A DNA stretch of 64,000 nt from an uncultured Roseobacter sp. (GTDB taxonomy: Bacteria > Pseudomonadota > Alphaproteobacteria > Rhodobacterales > Rhodobacteraceae). The translations under genes were made by a program, and so were the position numbers. The stretch is taken from positions 1,054,001-1,118,000 of the forward strand of contig NZ_CANKYM010000001.1 in the NCBI RefSeq assembly GCF_947488185.1, given 5' to 3'. A model generated the notes under the pieces. It was given only the letters and a program-made list of their open reading frames with translations, did no database searches and was not told the origin of the DNA. Shown in pieces: positions 53,709 through 61,019 of this stretch (position 1 is the stretch's first letter; each line of letters starts with the position of its first letter).

Positions 53709-55334
53709 TCAGGGTAAGAGCAATGAAACGATCGGGGGCCAGATCAGCAGTACCGACAGGGCACAAAGCTGGATACCGATGAAAGGCAGGAACCCCTTGA
53801 AGATATCCGTCAGGCTGATGTGCGGCGGCGCCACGGATTTCAGGTAGAAGGCTGCAGGGCCAAAGGGCGGGCTCAGGAAGCTCACCTGCATGTTCATACA
53901 GAAGACCACACCGAACCAGATCGCGACATGGCGGGGGTTCAGCTCGCCGAAGACACCGATTTCCTCGATGGGCAGGCGCTGCACAATGGGCAGGAACACA
54001 GGGATGATCAGCAGCACGATGCCGACCCAATCCATGAAGGCCCCCATGAAGAGCAGGATCAGCATCATCGCGAGGATGATCCCCATGGTCGGCAGGTCAG
54101 AGCCGACGATGAAATCGGCCACATAGACCGGACCGCCCGCGATGGTATAGGCGCCCGCAAGCGCTGCTGCGCCGATGGTCACCCAGATGATGGTTCCGGT
54201 GGATTTCAACGTGCGCATGAGGCTGTCCCAGACCAGCTCGAAAGAGGCTTCTCCCCGGCAGATGGCGATCACCAGAACGGCCAGTGCGCCCATGCCCGCC
54301 GCTTCGGTAATGCCGGTGATACCGCCGTAAATCGAGCCCATGACAACGCCGATGACGACGATGGGGGGCACAAGACCCTTGCCCATCGACCAGCCCAAGG
54401 CCGTGCGCGCCTTGCCCAGAACCGCGAACATCATCACGAAAGACAGCGCCACGGCGCCACCGAACCACGGCAACCAGTCGGCGGTGCCATAGGCGATGGC
54501 GGCCCCGGTATTGCCTGCGTTCTGGCCGGAGAGCTCAAAGAAAAGGGCCCGCAGGAAGAGTGCCGTGCCAAAGCCGGCAATCAGGACACAAAGGAAGGCG
54601 AGAAAGAGTTTGGCTTTCTCCATGCCATAGGGCTCGCCCTCAACAGGGTCGGGCAGCGGCGCATCCTGAGGGCGCAGCTGGGTGCGGATGATGATGTAGA
54701 GGATGATGAAACTGGCCAGCATGAAGCCGGGCAGGAAGGAGGCGGTGAAGAGCGCCTTGATCGAGGTTTCCGTGATCAGCCCGTAGATGATCAGCACGAT
54801 AGACGGCGGGATCATCGTCCCCAGCGAGCCTGAGGCACAGATGGTGCCGATGGCAAGGTTCTGGCTGTAGCCGAGACGCAGCATCTGTGGCAGGGCGATC
54901 AGACCCAGCAGCACCACTTCGCCGCCAATGATGCCGGACATCGCGGCCATGATCACCGCCATGATCGAGGTCACGATGGCGATGCCGCCACGGGTGCGGT
55001 TCAGCCAGACGTTCAGCGAGGAGTACATATCCTTGGCAATGCCCGATCGTTCCAGCAAGGCCGCCATAAAGATGAAAAGCGGGATGGATATGAGGACATA
55101 GTCCGTTAAGAGCCCATATATTTTCTGCGCGAGAATGTTGAGCGGCCCCGCACCGGGCCTGCCGGTTAAAATGCCGTCGCCAAAGGTCCAGGGTGCGGTC
55201 AGCAGCGCCGGTTCGAACTTCATCACCAGCACGAGCACGGCGAGGATGGCAGAGGCAAAGCCCAGCGGCATGCCGATGGCCAGCAAAAGGATCAGGCCCA
55301 GCATGAGGACCAGTGAAATTGTACCGATATCCAT
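53709..55334 (-). CDS. dctM: TRAP transporter large permease
   Basis: Main membrane subunit of a sodium-coupled TRAP transporter, 541 residues and about 12-14 transmembrane segments. DctM-type blocks are GMPLGFASAILAV, SIPLFIFMAALLERSGIAKD, SIMAVIMAAMSGIIGGEVV, ASGSLGTMIPPSIVLIIYG and the C-terminal LSPPFGPAAFYLKSV. The start at MDIGTISL overlaps the dctQ stop (TGATG). The length exceeds the ~430 of small DctM proteins because of an inserted loop (~255-350), as in the mannitol/chloroaromatic-type subgroup. Confidence 0.95.
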   Translation of the reverse strand: MDIGTISLVLMLGLILLLAIGMPLGFASAILAVLVLVMKFEPALLTAPWTFGDGILTGRPGAGPLNILAQKIYGLLTDYVLISIPLFIFMAALLERSGIAKDMYSSLNVWLNRTRGGIAIVTSIMAVIMAAMSGIIGGEVVLLGLIALPQMLRLGYSQNLAIGTICASGSLGTMIPPSIVLIIYGLITETSIKALFTASFLPGFMLASFIILYIIIRTQLRPQDAPLPDPVEGEPYGMEKAKLFLAFLCVLIAGFGTALFLRALFFELSGQNAGNTGAAIAYGTADWLPWFGGAVALSFVMMFAVLGKARTALGWSMGKGLVPPIVVIGVVMGSIYGGITGITEAAGMGALAVLVIAICRGEASFELVWDSLMRTLKSTGTIIWVTIGAAALAGAYTIAGGPVYVADFIVGSDLPTMGIILAMMLILLFMGAFMDWVGIVLLIIPVFLPIVQRLPIEEIGVFGELNPRHVAIWFGVVFCMNMQVSFLSPPFGPAAFYLKSVAPPHISLTDIFKGFLPFIGIQLCALSVLLIWPPIVSLLLP

Positions 55335-56233
55335 CAGTTGGATCCTTTGGACTGAATGCTGCCGCGTGTGACGTCGAGGTCGCCGGTGCCGTCCGCGCCG
55401 ACGGCAGCCTTGATCCGCTCCAACTCGTCCTGGTCGATGTCGTCGGCAGCGGTATGGATCACCGGCTCGGCGTTCCAATCGGAGACCAGATTGACAACGG
55501 CCTGAAAAGCCACAAGCACGATCACCAGCAAGACCATGGGTTTCAGCGTGGCAGGAATGGGCGGGTCAAAGGCGGTTCCGAATGTTTCCCACCGGTAAAA
55601 CTTGTCGAAGGCCTCGCCGTAGCCTCCATAGACGAGGAAGAAGGCGAAGGTCACGATCAGCAGCGTAGAGATGCAGTCGCAAGTGCGCTGCAAGGCGCGG
55701 GGCAGCATGTCATAGAGCAGGAAGATGCGGATGTGGCTGCGTTGCTGCATGGCGTAGAGCCCGGCGCAGAGGAACACAAACCCGGCGAGCCAGAGCGAGA
55801 GTTCATTGGCCCAGAGGGTTGGCGCCTCGAAGACATAACGCAACACAACCTCGTAAATCATCACAGAGCAGAGCAGGACAATCAGCATCATGGTCAGCCG
55901 CCCGATGAAAACGGCAAGGCGGTCCAGCGGCCGCCAGCTTTCAAATTCCATGGGCGCGCGGCGGACGGTGCGCACACCGATGAAGCCGAAGATCGGCAAG
56001 AGCAGTAGCGTGATCCAATCCACCATGTCGGCGTAACCGCCAAAAAGTCCACCCATTTCGGGCGTCACGTCGATGCGCCCGAAAAGCGCGCTGAGCTTGT
56101 CAAATTGCGATGGGTCCTCGGGGGGAAACCACGAGAGCGTAAAGGCGGGAAGATGCCATGTCAGCCACGCAGCGCAGACGATGAAGGCGAGCGGTATAAG
56201 CCATTCGATAAGGCTTCCGGATTTTTCCTGCAT
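55334..56233 (-). CDS. dctQ: TRAP transporter small permease
   Basis: Small membrane subunit of the transporter, 299 residues. It has the DctQ four-helix core (~130-265: LAVFIGRLTMMLIVLLCSVM, YVFEAPTLWANELSLWLAG, RSHIRIFLLYDMLP), preceded by two extra helices. That is larger than the usual ~170 residues, matching the enlarged DctM. Its stop overlaps the dctM start. The dctP terminator lies between it and dctP, so it may be expressed at a lower level. Confidence 0.9.
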   Translation of the reverse strand: MQEKSGSLIEWLIPLAFIVCAAWLTWHLPAFTLSWFPPEDPSQFDKLSALFGRIDVTPEMGGLFGGYADMVDWITLLLLPIFGFIGVRTVRRAPMEFESWRPLDRLAVFIGRLTMMLIVLLCSVMIYEVVLRYVFEAPTLWANELSLWLAGFVFLCAGLYAMQQRSHIRIFLLYDMLPRALQRTCDCISTLLIVTFAFFLVYGGYGEAFDKFYRWETFGTAFDPPIPATLKPMVLLVIVLVAFQAVVNLVSDWNAEPVIHTAADDIDQDELERIKAAVGADGTGDLDVTRGSIQSKGSN

Positions 56234-56280
56234 GGTTCTCCCCCAGCGGCCGATTGTTGGTGATTGCCCCGGCCAGAGAC

Positions 56281-56311
56281 AAAAAAGACCCCGCCCTTGG
56301 CAGGCGGGGTC
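56281..56311 (-). terminator. Terminator/attenuator between dctP and dctQ
   Basis: GACCCCGCC (56287-56295) pairs with GGCGGGGTC (56303-56311). On the minus strand six uridines follow. It lies 16 bases after the dctP stop and would terminate most transcripts there, giving excess binding protein over permease, as is common in binding-protein operons. Confidence 0.85.
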
Positions 56312-56326
56312 CGGTTTCAGGCCGGC

Positions 56327-57349
56327 TTACTGCTTGAGGCCGAGCTGCTCCAGATAGGCCAGGTGGCTTTCGACAAGCGCCTTGGCTTCCGGTGTGTCGG
56401 CGAACTCAGGCCATGTGGCCTGTGCTGCTGCACGGAACTTCGCCAGCTCTTCAGGTGCCCACTGCGACAGGGTCACACCTTGCTCACGCAGCTGAGCGGC
56501 CGCTTCGGCGTTCTTCTTCTCGAACGTCAGCGCGGTGCGCAGGGCCAGCGCTTCCATCGCCACCTTCATGATCTTCTGGTGGTGCGCAGGCATCGCGTCG
56601 AACACGGCCTTATTGCACGCCAGGTGATCGGACGGCATCGAGTGAAAGCCGGGGAAGTTGGCATATTTCACGATGTCATAGAGACCCAGACCCACGTTGT
56701 TGGCGAGGCCTGACGCGTCCGCGCCGTCGATGATGCCGGTTTCAAGTGCGGTGAAGATCTCGGTGAAGTCCATCACGATGGGCGAGGCGCCCAGCTTTTC
56801 AAAGATCTTGGTTTCCATGCCGGGGGGCGACCGGAATTTCCAGTCCTTGAAGTCTTCAACCTTGGCAATCGGCTTGGAGGAGGCAAAGCTCTCCTGACCG
56901 TAGACCCACCAGCCGATCAGCTCCATGCCGTATTTGTTATAGAGCGGTGCCGCTGCTTCCCGACCGCCGCCGAAGTAGAGCCAGCTCAGCTGCTGATACG
57001 GCGTGTCGTAGCCGCCCATGATGTCGCCGACGAACTGGAAGGCAGAGTTCTTACCGGTCTGATACCCGCCGCCCGTCATGTCGCAGTCGAGAATGCCCGT
57101 GGATGCGGCATCGAAAGTCTCGACCGATTTTACGACGGATGAAGAATAGAACATCTCCACGACGATCTCGCCGTTCGACATGTCCTGAATGTCCTGCACG
57201 TATTGTGCTGCCAGTTTGCCCGAAACAGTTTCAGGCGCATAATGTGTTTGAATGCGAAGATTGCTTGTCTCTGCCGACGCGGTCAGCGCAGTCGACGCAG
57301 CAAAGGCTGCTACAGCGGCGACCGTGGCCGCCTTTTTCATCATTTTCAT
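56327..57349 (-). CDS. dctP: TRAP transporter substrate-binding protein (DctP family)
   Basis: Periplasmic solute-binding protein of 340 residues. Signal peptide 1-~26 (MKMMKKAATVAAVAAFAAST, then ALTASA). DctP features are GELAQ-like GKLAAQYVQDIQDMSNGEI and, near ~190, the conserved helix/loop ETKIFEKLGASPIVMDFTEIF, TALETGIIDGADASGL with the acid-binding Arg in KFRSPPGME. It binds a carboxylated ligand; in this operon a uronate or sugar acid is likely. GGAGG precedes the ATG. Confidence 0.94.
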   Translation of the reverse strand: MKMMKKAATVAAVAAFAASTALTASAETSNLRIQTHYAPETVSGKLAAQYVQDIQDMSNGEIVVEMFYSSSVVKSVETFDAASTGILDCDMTGGGYQTGKNSAFQFVGDIMGGYDTPYQQLSWLYFGGGREAAAPLYNKYGMELIGWWVYGQESFASSKPIAKVEDFKDWKFRSPPGMETKIFEKLGASPIVMDFTEIFTALETGIIDGADASGLANNVGLGLYDIVKYANFPGFHSMPSDHLACNKAVFDAMPAHHQKIMKVAMEALALRTALTFEKKNAEAAAQLREQGVTLSQWAPEELAKFRAAAQATWPEFADTPEAKALVESHLAYLEQLGLKQ

Positions 57350-57408
57350 TTTGTCCTCCCAGACGTTGAGCGCGCTAATTTTCGGGACTTGAATGCCCCG
57401 GCGGTGAT

Positions 57409-57427
57409 TACGCTAACGAAACGTTAG
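57409..57427. promoter_or_regulatory. Operator-like palindrome upstream of dctP
   Basis: CTAACGAAACGTTAG (57413-57427) is a perfect 6-3-6 palindrome in the intergenic region between dctP (minus) and the GntR gene (plus). It overlaps the putative -10 of dctP. The 13 bases TACGCTAACGAAA (57409-57421) recur at 60122-60134. The site is a good candidate for the adjacent GntR/FCD regulator. Confidence 0.55.
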
Positions 57428-57450
57428 GCTGAGGCGGGCGCTTCAAGCAA
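57421..57450 (-). promoter_or_regulatory. Possible dctP promoter
   Basis: On the minus strand TTGCTT (57450-57445) and TAACGT (57426-57421) are separated by 18 bases. The -10 lies within the palindrome, so a bound regulator would block it. The match to consensus is moderate. Confidence 0.3.
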
Positions 57451-57471
57451 GAAAATATTTTATTTTCCCAG

Positions 57472-57516
57472 AATTTCGATATTTTCTTTGATTTTCGAAA
57501 TTTTGAGCGTAACGCT
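57472..57516. promoter_or_regulatory. AT-rich inverted repeats upstream of the GntR regulator
   Basis: AATTTCGA (57472-57479) is repeated inverted as TCGAAATT (57495-57502) with a 15-base spacer. A second small palindrome AGCGTAACGCT lies at 57506-57516, just ahead of the gntR ribosome site. They may be promoter or autoregulatory sites of the regulator. Confidence 0.3.
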
Positions 57517-57539
57517 GGAGGGAGACTGGGAGACTTCAC

Positions 57540-58229
57540 ATGGCCACGCAGGATGCCGATATTTTTGACGACATGCGTCACCGGCTGATCACGGGCGAGT
57601 TTGGATATGGTACCAAACTGCGCGCGGAAAAGCTACGTCAAGATTACAACTGTTCTGCGAGCACCGTGCGGGAAGTCCTGTTTCGTCTGTCCACCGTCGG
57701 ACTGGTAGATTTTCAGGAGCAGCGTGGATTTAGATCGCCATATCAGTCAGTTGAGCGGCAACATGAGCTGACCCATATGCGTATTTTGCTGGAGACGGAA
57801 GGCGCGTGCCTGTCGATACGTTTGGGGGGCGTCGAGTGGGAATCCCGTCTGACCGCGGCCCACCACAAGTTGTCTCACATCGAAACCCGGGTGCGCTCAT
57901 CGGGCGATCTGATTCCCCTGCTGGGGCTCTGGAGCCGGGCGGAGCAGGAATTCCATGAGACGTTGATCGACGCCTGCGGGTCCGGACTATTAAAGCGTAC
58001 GCATGTGGTAATTTACGAACAGTTTCGGCAACAACTGGTCTCTGCGGAGACAAATTACGGGTATTTTCCGGAGAATATTCGCGAGCATCAGGCGATTCTG
58101 GATGCCGCTTTGCAGCGCAATGAAGACCTGATGCGTGTCTGTGTGAACGACCACCTGGCACGAAATCTGACGCGACCTCTGCCCCGCAAATCCTACCCTG
58201 ATGCCTTCGGTAAATCCTCCGCGATATAG
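57540..58229 (+). CDS. GntR family regulator with FCD ligand domain
   Basis: Transcription factor of 229 residues. Winged HTH at ~5-68 (FDDMRHRLITGEFGYGTKL, SASTVREVLFRLSTVGLVDF) and FCD domain at ~75-215 with the metal/ligand-binding His of EFHETLIDAC, REHQAILDAA and NDHLARNL. FCD regulators respond to small organic acids, including sugar acids. It is divergent from the TRAP operon and overlaps the DenD-like gene by 37 bases tail to tail, so it probably controls the surrounding sugar-acid genes. Confidence 0.92.
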   Translation: MATQDADIFDDMRHRLITGEFGYGTKLRAEKLRQDYNCSASTVREVLFRLSTVGLVDFQEQRGFRSPYQSVERQHELTHMRILLETEGACLSIRLGGVEWESRLTAAHHKLSHIETRVRSSGDLIPLLGLWSRAEQEFHETLIDACGSGLLKRTHVVIYEQFRQQLVSAETNYGYFPENIREHQAILDAALQRNEDLMRVCVNDHLARNLTRPLPRKSYPDAFGKSSAI

Positions 58230-59176
58230 GTCTGTACGATTTCGTCAAAACCGTTCTCCGCCCTGAATCCGAGCGCCGCGGCGCGGGCCGGGTCGAAATT
58301 GCGTGGCCAGCCCGCGACGATCTTCATGATGGCCTCATCTGGTTGCGGCTTGATCAGATCGACCGCCTTTTGACCTGCGACGCGGCGCAGTGCCTCGATC
58401 TGCTCGGCCACGGTGCAGCTGAGCCCCGGCAGGCTGAGCGCGCGACGGCCTTCGAGCTGATCCGTGTCGAGGGTTGCCGCATGGATCAGAAAACCAGCAG
58501 CAGCGCGTGGTGATGCGTGCCAGTGTCGTACTGTATCCGGCACCGGCAGCACCGCCTCGACCCCGTTGAGCGGTTCGCGGATGATCCCGGAAAAGAAGGA
58601 GGAGGCCGCCAGGTTGGCTTTGCCGGGGCGAACACAGATTGTGGGCAGTCGCAGCGACATGCCGTCCATGAAGCCCTTGCGGCTGAAGTCCTGCAGCATC
58701 AGTTCGGAAATGGCCTTCTGTGCACCATAGCTGGTTTGCGGAGAGCAAAGGAACTCGTCGCCGATCTTGTCCGGGAAGGGCGCGCCAAAAACCGCGATGG
58801 AAGAGGTGAAGATCACCCGCGGCACATATGCGCCACCGCTTGCGTCATGTTCGCCGCGCAGGGCCTCCAGCAGATGCCACATGGCCATCATGTTGGTGGC
58901 CCAGCCCTTGTCGAAATCGGTCTCGGATTCGCCTGAAACAATGGCAGCCAGATGATAGATCAGATCGGGCCGCAGACCGGCGAGCTGGGTGATCTTTGCA
59001 GGGTCGGTGAGATTGCCAGTGATCTGCGCGGGCCCCTCGGGGCAGCTGGGCGGAAAGCCGATGTCAAACAGCGAGATATCCAGCGTGTCGTGGCCCGGCA
59101 GGCCTTCAGACAGCAACCGCGCCAACAGCTTCTGCCCGACCATGCCGCCGCCGCCGATGATCAGAACGCGGGTCAT
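58193..59176 (-). CDS. denD: NAD-dependent epimerase/dehydratase, D-erythronate dehydrogenase (DenD)-like
   Basis: Extended SDR enzyme of 327 residues. NAD loop VLIIGGGGMVGQKLLARLL, catalytic Ser in VIFTSSIAVFG, and the YGAQKAISE Tyr/Lys pair. The order and spacing match DenD, which oxidises D-erythronate to 2-oxo-D-erythronate, but other sugar-acid substrates in this SDR subgroup are possible. It overlaps the upstream dehydrogenase gene by 4 bases. The rest of a C4-acid pathway (kinase and decarboxylase of the OtnK/OtnC type) is not visible. Confidence 0.8.
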   Translation of the reverse strand: MTRVLIIGGGGMVGQKLLARLLSEGLPGHDTLDISLFDIGFPPSCPEGPAQITGNLTDPAKITQLAGLRPDLIYHLAAIVSGESETDFDKGWATNMMAMWHLLEALRGEHDASGGAYVPRVIFTSSIAVFGAPFPDKIGDEFLCSPQTSYGAQKAISELMLQDFSRKGFMDGMSLRLPTICVRPGKANLAASSFFSGIIREPLNGVEAVLPVPDTVRHWHASPRAAAGFLIHAATLDTDQLEGRRALSLPGLSCTVAEQIEALRRVAGQKAVDLIKPQPDEAIMKIVAGWPRNFDPARAAALGFRAENGFDEIVQTYIAEDLPKASG

Positions 59177-60060
59177 GTGCTCAATCCGTTTCTGGCTTTC
59201 AGTTCGAGGTAAAGCCCTGAATGGTCCTTCTCCGCGCCATCCATGGCGTCGATGAAATGTTGGAATCTGTCCCGCACGCTTTCCGTGGCGGGCAGCGTGA
59301 GGCCAAGGCTCGCGGCCTCGTCCAAGGTGTTGTTGAGGTCCTTGACCTGAAACTTGGTCAGCCCGCCGGGCTTGAAATTTCCTGTCGTCATACGTTCGCC
59401 ATGCTGTTGCAGGATCACGCTGTCGGCAAAGCCGCCCTTGAGCGCGGCGCGCACCGCTGCCGGATTGGCGCCGCCCTGTTCGGCGAGCAGCATGGCCTCG
59501 GCCACGGCGCTGATGGTGACGGCGACGATGGTCTGGTTGGCGAGTTTCGAGAGCTGCCCCGCGCCCGAGGGGCCCACGTGCACCGGCCGGCCCATGGCCT
59601 CGAAGACGGCGCGGGCCGCATCGAAGGTCTCGGGTTTGCCGCCGACCATGATGGCGAGGCTGGCGGCCTCCGCCCCTTTGGTCCCGCCTGAAACCGGCGC
59701 ATCCAGGTGCGCGAAGCCGAGGCTTTCGAGTAGCTTGGCCTGGGCGCGCGCATGTTCCGGCTTGGCACTGGACATGTCGATCCAGACGGCCCCGGGGCTG
59801 AGCGCCTTTGCAGCCAGCGCCTCTTCGATCACGGCGCCGGAGGCAAAGCCATCCGAGAGCATGGTGATCACGAACTCGGCGCCCTTGATGGCGGTCATCG
59901 CATCGGGGGCAACGGTGGCGCCATCCTTGGCGAGAGGTTCGGCCCGGGCCAGTGTACGGTTCCAGACGGTGAGGTCATGCCCAGCCTTGAGCAGATTGCG
60001 GCTCATCGGAACGCCCATCAGCCCCGTTCCGATCAGCGTTATTTTTCGCGATGTGGTCAT
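59173..60060 (-). CDS. Beta-hydroxyacid dehydrogenase (3-HIBDH/L-threonate dehydrogenase type)
   Basis: NAD(P)-dependent enzyme of 295 residues with ITLIGTGLMGVPMSRNLL, DAPVSGGTKGAEAASLAIM, and the lysine site GAGQLSKLANQTIV. It is a separate member of the same family as the enzyme at 48444-49331. The start is MTTSRKITLIG; an ATG 12 bases upstream would have no spacing to the GGGGGA site. It is the first gene of the minus pair with denD. Substrates in this group include 2-hydroxymethylglutarate, tartronate semialdehyde and threonate. Confidence 0.85.
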   Translation of the reverse strand: MTTSRKITLIGTGLMGVPMSRNLLKAGHDLTVWNRTLARAEPLAKDGATVAPDAMTAIKGAEFVITMLSDGFASGAVIEEALAAKALSPGAVWIDMSSAKPEHARAQAKLLESLGFAHLDAPVSGGTKGAEAASLAIMVGGKPETFDAARAVFEAMGRPVHVGPSGAGQLSKLANQTIVAVTISAVAEAMLLAEQGGANPAAVRAALKGGFADSVILQQHGERMTTGNFKPGGLTKFQVKDLNNTLDEAASLGLTLPATESVRDRFQHFIDAMDGAEKDHSGLYLELKARNGLST

Positions 60061-60121
60061 GGTGCCGGACATCCCCCTTAATCCGTTTTCCAAAGCAGTA
60101 GCCAAACTGGCGCTGTTGTCA

Positions 60122-60134
60122 TACGCTAACGAAA
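60122..60134. promoter_or_regulatory. Second copy of the TACGCTAACGAAA motif
   Basis: This 13-base sequence is identical to 57409-57421 in the dctP/gntR intergenic region. Here the left half CTAACG is intact and the right half is degenerate (ACCAG). It lies between the divergent denD-side operon and the SDR/dehydratase operon, as expected for a shared operator. Confidence 0.5.
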
Positions 60135-60257
60135 ACCAGCCATTGGACCAGCCCGTCCGGTGGTTTTTTGATGAAGACGGCAAAATTTGTGCTGCGGCCG
60201 GGGGTGTATCACCCGGTGTGGAGAGCCGGCCGCAAGCACTACGGGGGACACTTTTTT

Positions 60258-61019
60258 ATGACAGGGCAAAGGCTTAAGGGAAAGCGGGCGTTGGTGACAG
60301 CGGCTGGTCAGGGGATCGGGCGCGCCAGTGCTTTGGCCATGGCGGCAGAAGGTGCGCAGGTCTTTGCCACCGACATCAACATGGATGCACTTTCCACGAT
60401 TCGGGAGGCGAATCACGAAAATATCGAAATTTTCGAACTTGACGCCCGCAGCGATGAGAGTGTCTCCGCCGGGGTGGCGCGGGCGCAGCCGGACGTTCTG
60501 TTCAACTGCGCGGGCTTTGTGCATCATGGGTCTGTGCTGGATGCAACCGATGACGAATGGGACTTTGCCTTTGATCTGAACGTGCGTTCGATGCTGCGCA
60601 CAATCCGTGCCGCCCTGCCGGGGATGCTGGAACGCGGGGGTGGATCGATCATCAATATGTCCTCGGCCTGCTCCAGCGTGATCGGCGCGCCGAACCGCTT
60701 CATCTATGGCACCACGAAGGCGGCGGTGATCGGGCTGACGAAATCAGTTGCGGTGGATTACGTATCCAAGGGCATCCGTTGCAACGCGATATGCCCCGGC
60801 ACGGTGGAAAGCCCGAGTTGGCATGACCGGGTGGACGCCTTGGGCAAGCAATTGGGCAGCAAGGACGCGGCGATTACGCAGTTTGTCTCGCGCCAACCCA
60901 TGGGCCGCGTGGCCACAGCCGAGGAGATCGCGGCGCTGGTCGTTTATCTGGCCAGCGACGAGAGCGCATTTACAACGGGGCATCCCCATATCATTGACGG
61001 AGGCTGGTCAGGACAGTGA
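60258..61019 (+). CDS. SDR dehydrogenase, DHRS6-like (2-keto-3-deoxy sugar acid dehydrogenase type)
   Basis: Classical short-chain dehydrogenase of 253 residues. NAD loop [13 protein letters not shown]135/S136 in NMSSACSS, Y150 and K154 in [15 protein letters not shown]. Several stretches ([44 protein letters not shown]) are close to human DHRS6/BDH2. Bacterial relatives oxidise 2-keto-3-deoxy-L-fuconate or similar acids at C4. Followed by an IlvD/Edd dehydratase through a GTGA overlap, so it should act directly after the dehydration step. Confidence 0.9.
   Translation: MTGQRLKGKRALVTAAGQGIGRASALAMAAEGAQVFATDINMDALSTIREANHENIEIFELDARSDESVSAGVARAQPDVLFNCAGFVHHGSVLDATDDEWDFAFDLNVRSMLRTIRAALPGMLERGGGSIINMSSACSSVIGAPNRFIYGTTKAAVIGLTKSVAVDYVSKGIRCNAICPGTVESPSWHDRVDALGKQLGSKDAAITQFVSRQPMGRVATAEEIAALVVYLASDESAFTTGHPHIIDGGWSGQ

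Noticed and set aside
53820..54833. Plus-strand 337-codon frame opposite dctM
   Set aside because: Highly polar Asp/His/Gln-rich sequence typical of antisense to hydrophobic membrane-protein codons.
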